Positions 63,523 to 64,000 of a stretch of DNA of 64,000 bases are shown one piece after another (the stretch's first letter is position 1; each line of letters starts with the position of its first letter). The translations under genes and the position numbers were made by a program. Source of the stretch: Hymenobacter sp. BT188 (GTDB taxonomy: Bacteria; Bacteroidota; Bacteroidia; Cytophagales; Hymenobacteraceae). The DNA lies in the NCBI RefSeq assembly GCF_014333585.1, contig NZ_JACSCW010000002.1:372001-436000 (forward strand). Reading direction: 5' to 3'. Below the pieces are notes generated by a model that saw only the letters and a program-made list of their open reading frames with translations, was not told the origin of the DNA and searched no databases.

Positions 63523-64000
63523 ATGAGCCAGAACCTTATTTCCCGTATCCAACAGCTAGCTGCCGCCACCGCTGCCGAAACTGTTGCTTTACGCGAGCAT
63601 CTGCACGCGCATCCTGAGCTTTCTTTTCAGGAAGTAAACACGGCTGCTTTTGTAACGGCAGAGCTGAAAAAGCTTGGTTTGACTCCGCAGCCGCTGGCCA
63701 ATACGGGTGTAGTAGCGCTTATCGAAGGCAATAACCCCGGTAGCCGCACCGTAGCCCTGCGCGCCGATATGGATGCGCTGCCCATTCAGGAAACCAATGA
63801 CGTACCGTACCGCTCCACTAATCCGGGCGTAATGCATGCCTGCGGTCATGATGTGCACACCTCTTCCTTGCTGGGAACGGCCCGTATTCTGACCCAGTTG
63901 CGCACTGAGTTTGAAGGTACTGTTAAGCTCATTTTCCAGCCCGGCGAGGAAATTCTGCCCGGTGGTGCTTCGCTAATGATTAGAGAAGGCGTCCTAGAAA
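63523..64000 (+). CDS. M20 family metallopeptidase / amidohydrolase (3' end beyond window)
   Basis: The visible 159 residues begin MSQNLISRIQQLAAATAAET and contain LREHLHAHPELSFQE, the metal-binding MHACGHDVHTSSLLG, and FQPGEEILPGGASLMI, the set typical of M20D amidohydrolases (IAA-amino acid hydrolase or N-acyl amino acid deacetylase type). The start is ATG 63523, 98 bases after the SPOR lipoprotein. The substrate cannot be given from this part. Confidence 0.9.
   Translation, partial: MSQNLISRIQQLAAATAAETVALREHLHAHPELSFQEVNTAAFVTAELKKLGLTPQPLANTGVVALIEGNNPGSRTVALRADMDALPIQETNDVPYRSTNPGVMHACGHDVHTSSLLGTARILTQLRTEFEGTVKLIFQPGEEILPGGASLMIREGVLE

Overview
The window looks like a chromosomal core segment from a Bacteroidota bacterium of the Cytophagales, most likely Hymenobacter or a close relative. 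The evidence is the Bacteroidota-type promoters (TTTG / TAnnTTTG, well spaced upstream of rpsL, rplC, tRNA-Trp and the tRNA-tuf unit), the near absence of Shine-Dalgarno sequences, the order tRNA-Tyr/Gly/Thr-tuf-tRNA-Trp-secE-nusG, a DUF3467 gene after rpoC, a 1137-residue SecA without the zinc-binding tail, and zinc-free S14 and L36. The genus call is inference from gene content and style, not from an alignment.

Layout. 1-8.3 kb: an O-antigen-ligase-like membrane protein (cut by the left edge), an ECF sigma factor with a small zinc-type anti-sigma factor, gmk-nadD, then pyrH-frr and a biotin carrier protein on the minus strand, and a large M1 peptidase. 8.4-22.7 kb: tRNA-Tyr, -Gly, -Thr, tuf, tRNA-Trp, secE, nusG, rplK-rplA-rplJ-rplL, rpoB, a small membrane protein, rpoC. 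22.7-43.8 kb: DUF3467 gene, rpsL-rpsG-fusA-rpsJ, a broken O-antigen-ligase-like gene, then rplC through rpsN, a terminator and new promoter, and rpsH through rplQ, including secY, map, infA, rpmJ and rpoA. 43.9-54 kb: eno, a DivIC/FtsB-like protein, an unknown exported protein, hscA, an L,D-transpeptidase, an Ldh-type oxidoreductase, a Ppx/GppA phosphatase, an rRNA-type methyltransferase, dapF and a GNAT acetyltransferase. 54-64 kb: a glycosyltransferase and glf (UDP-galactopyranose mutase), a heavily decayed GH1-RmlD fusion pseudogene, secA, deoC, a SPOR lipoprotein and the start of an M20 peptidase.

How it fits together. About two thirds of the window is the transcription-translation-secretion core: RNA polymerase subunits, elongation factors, ribosomal proteins, NusG and the SecE/SecY/SecA translocase. 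Several hairpins inside these operons mark points where transcription may end or the RNA may be cut, so the classical str-S10-spc-alpha block is probably read as several units. The flanking genes serve cell-envelope chemistry (O-antigen, galactofuranose, DAP, peptidoglycan crosslinks) and nucleotide or energy metabolism.

The most striking signal is not a gene. The 8-mer GGGGGGCA (or its complement) occurs 27 times by eye, where roughly two would be expected by chance. It has an extended consensus close to GCTGGGGGGCAWWT, lies on both strands and in varied reading frames, and a closely related core forms inverted pairs in three intergenic terminators. This pattern resembles DNA uptake sequences of Neisseria and Pasteurellaceae. 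A function is not shown here.
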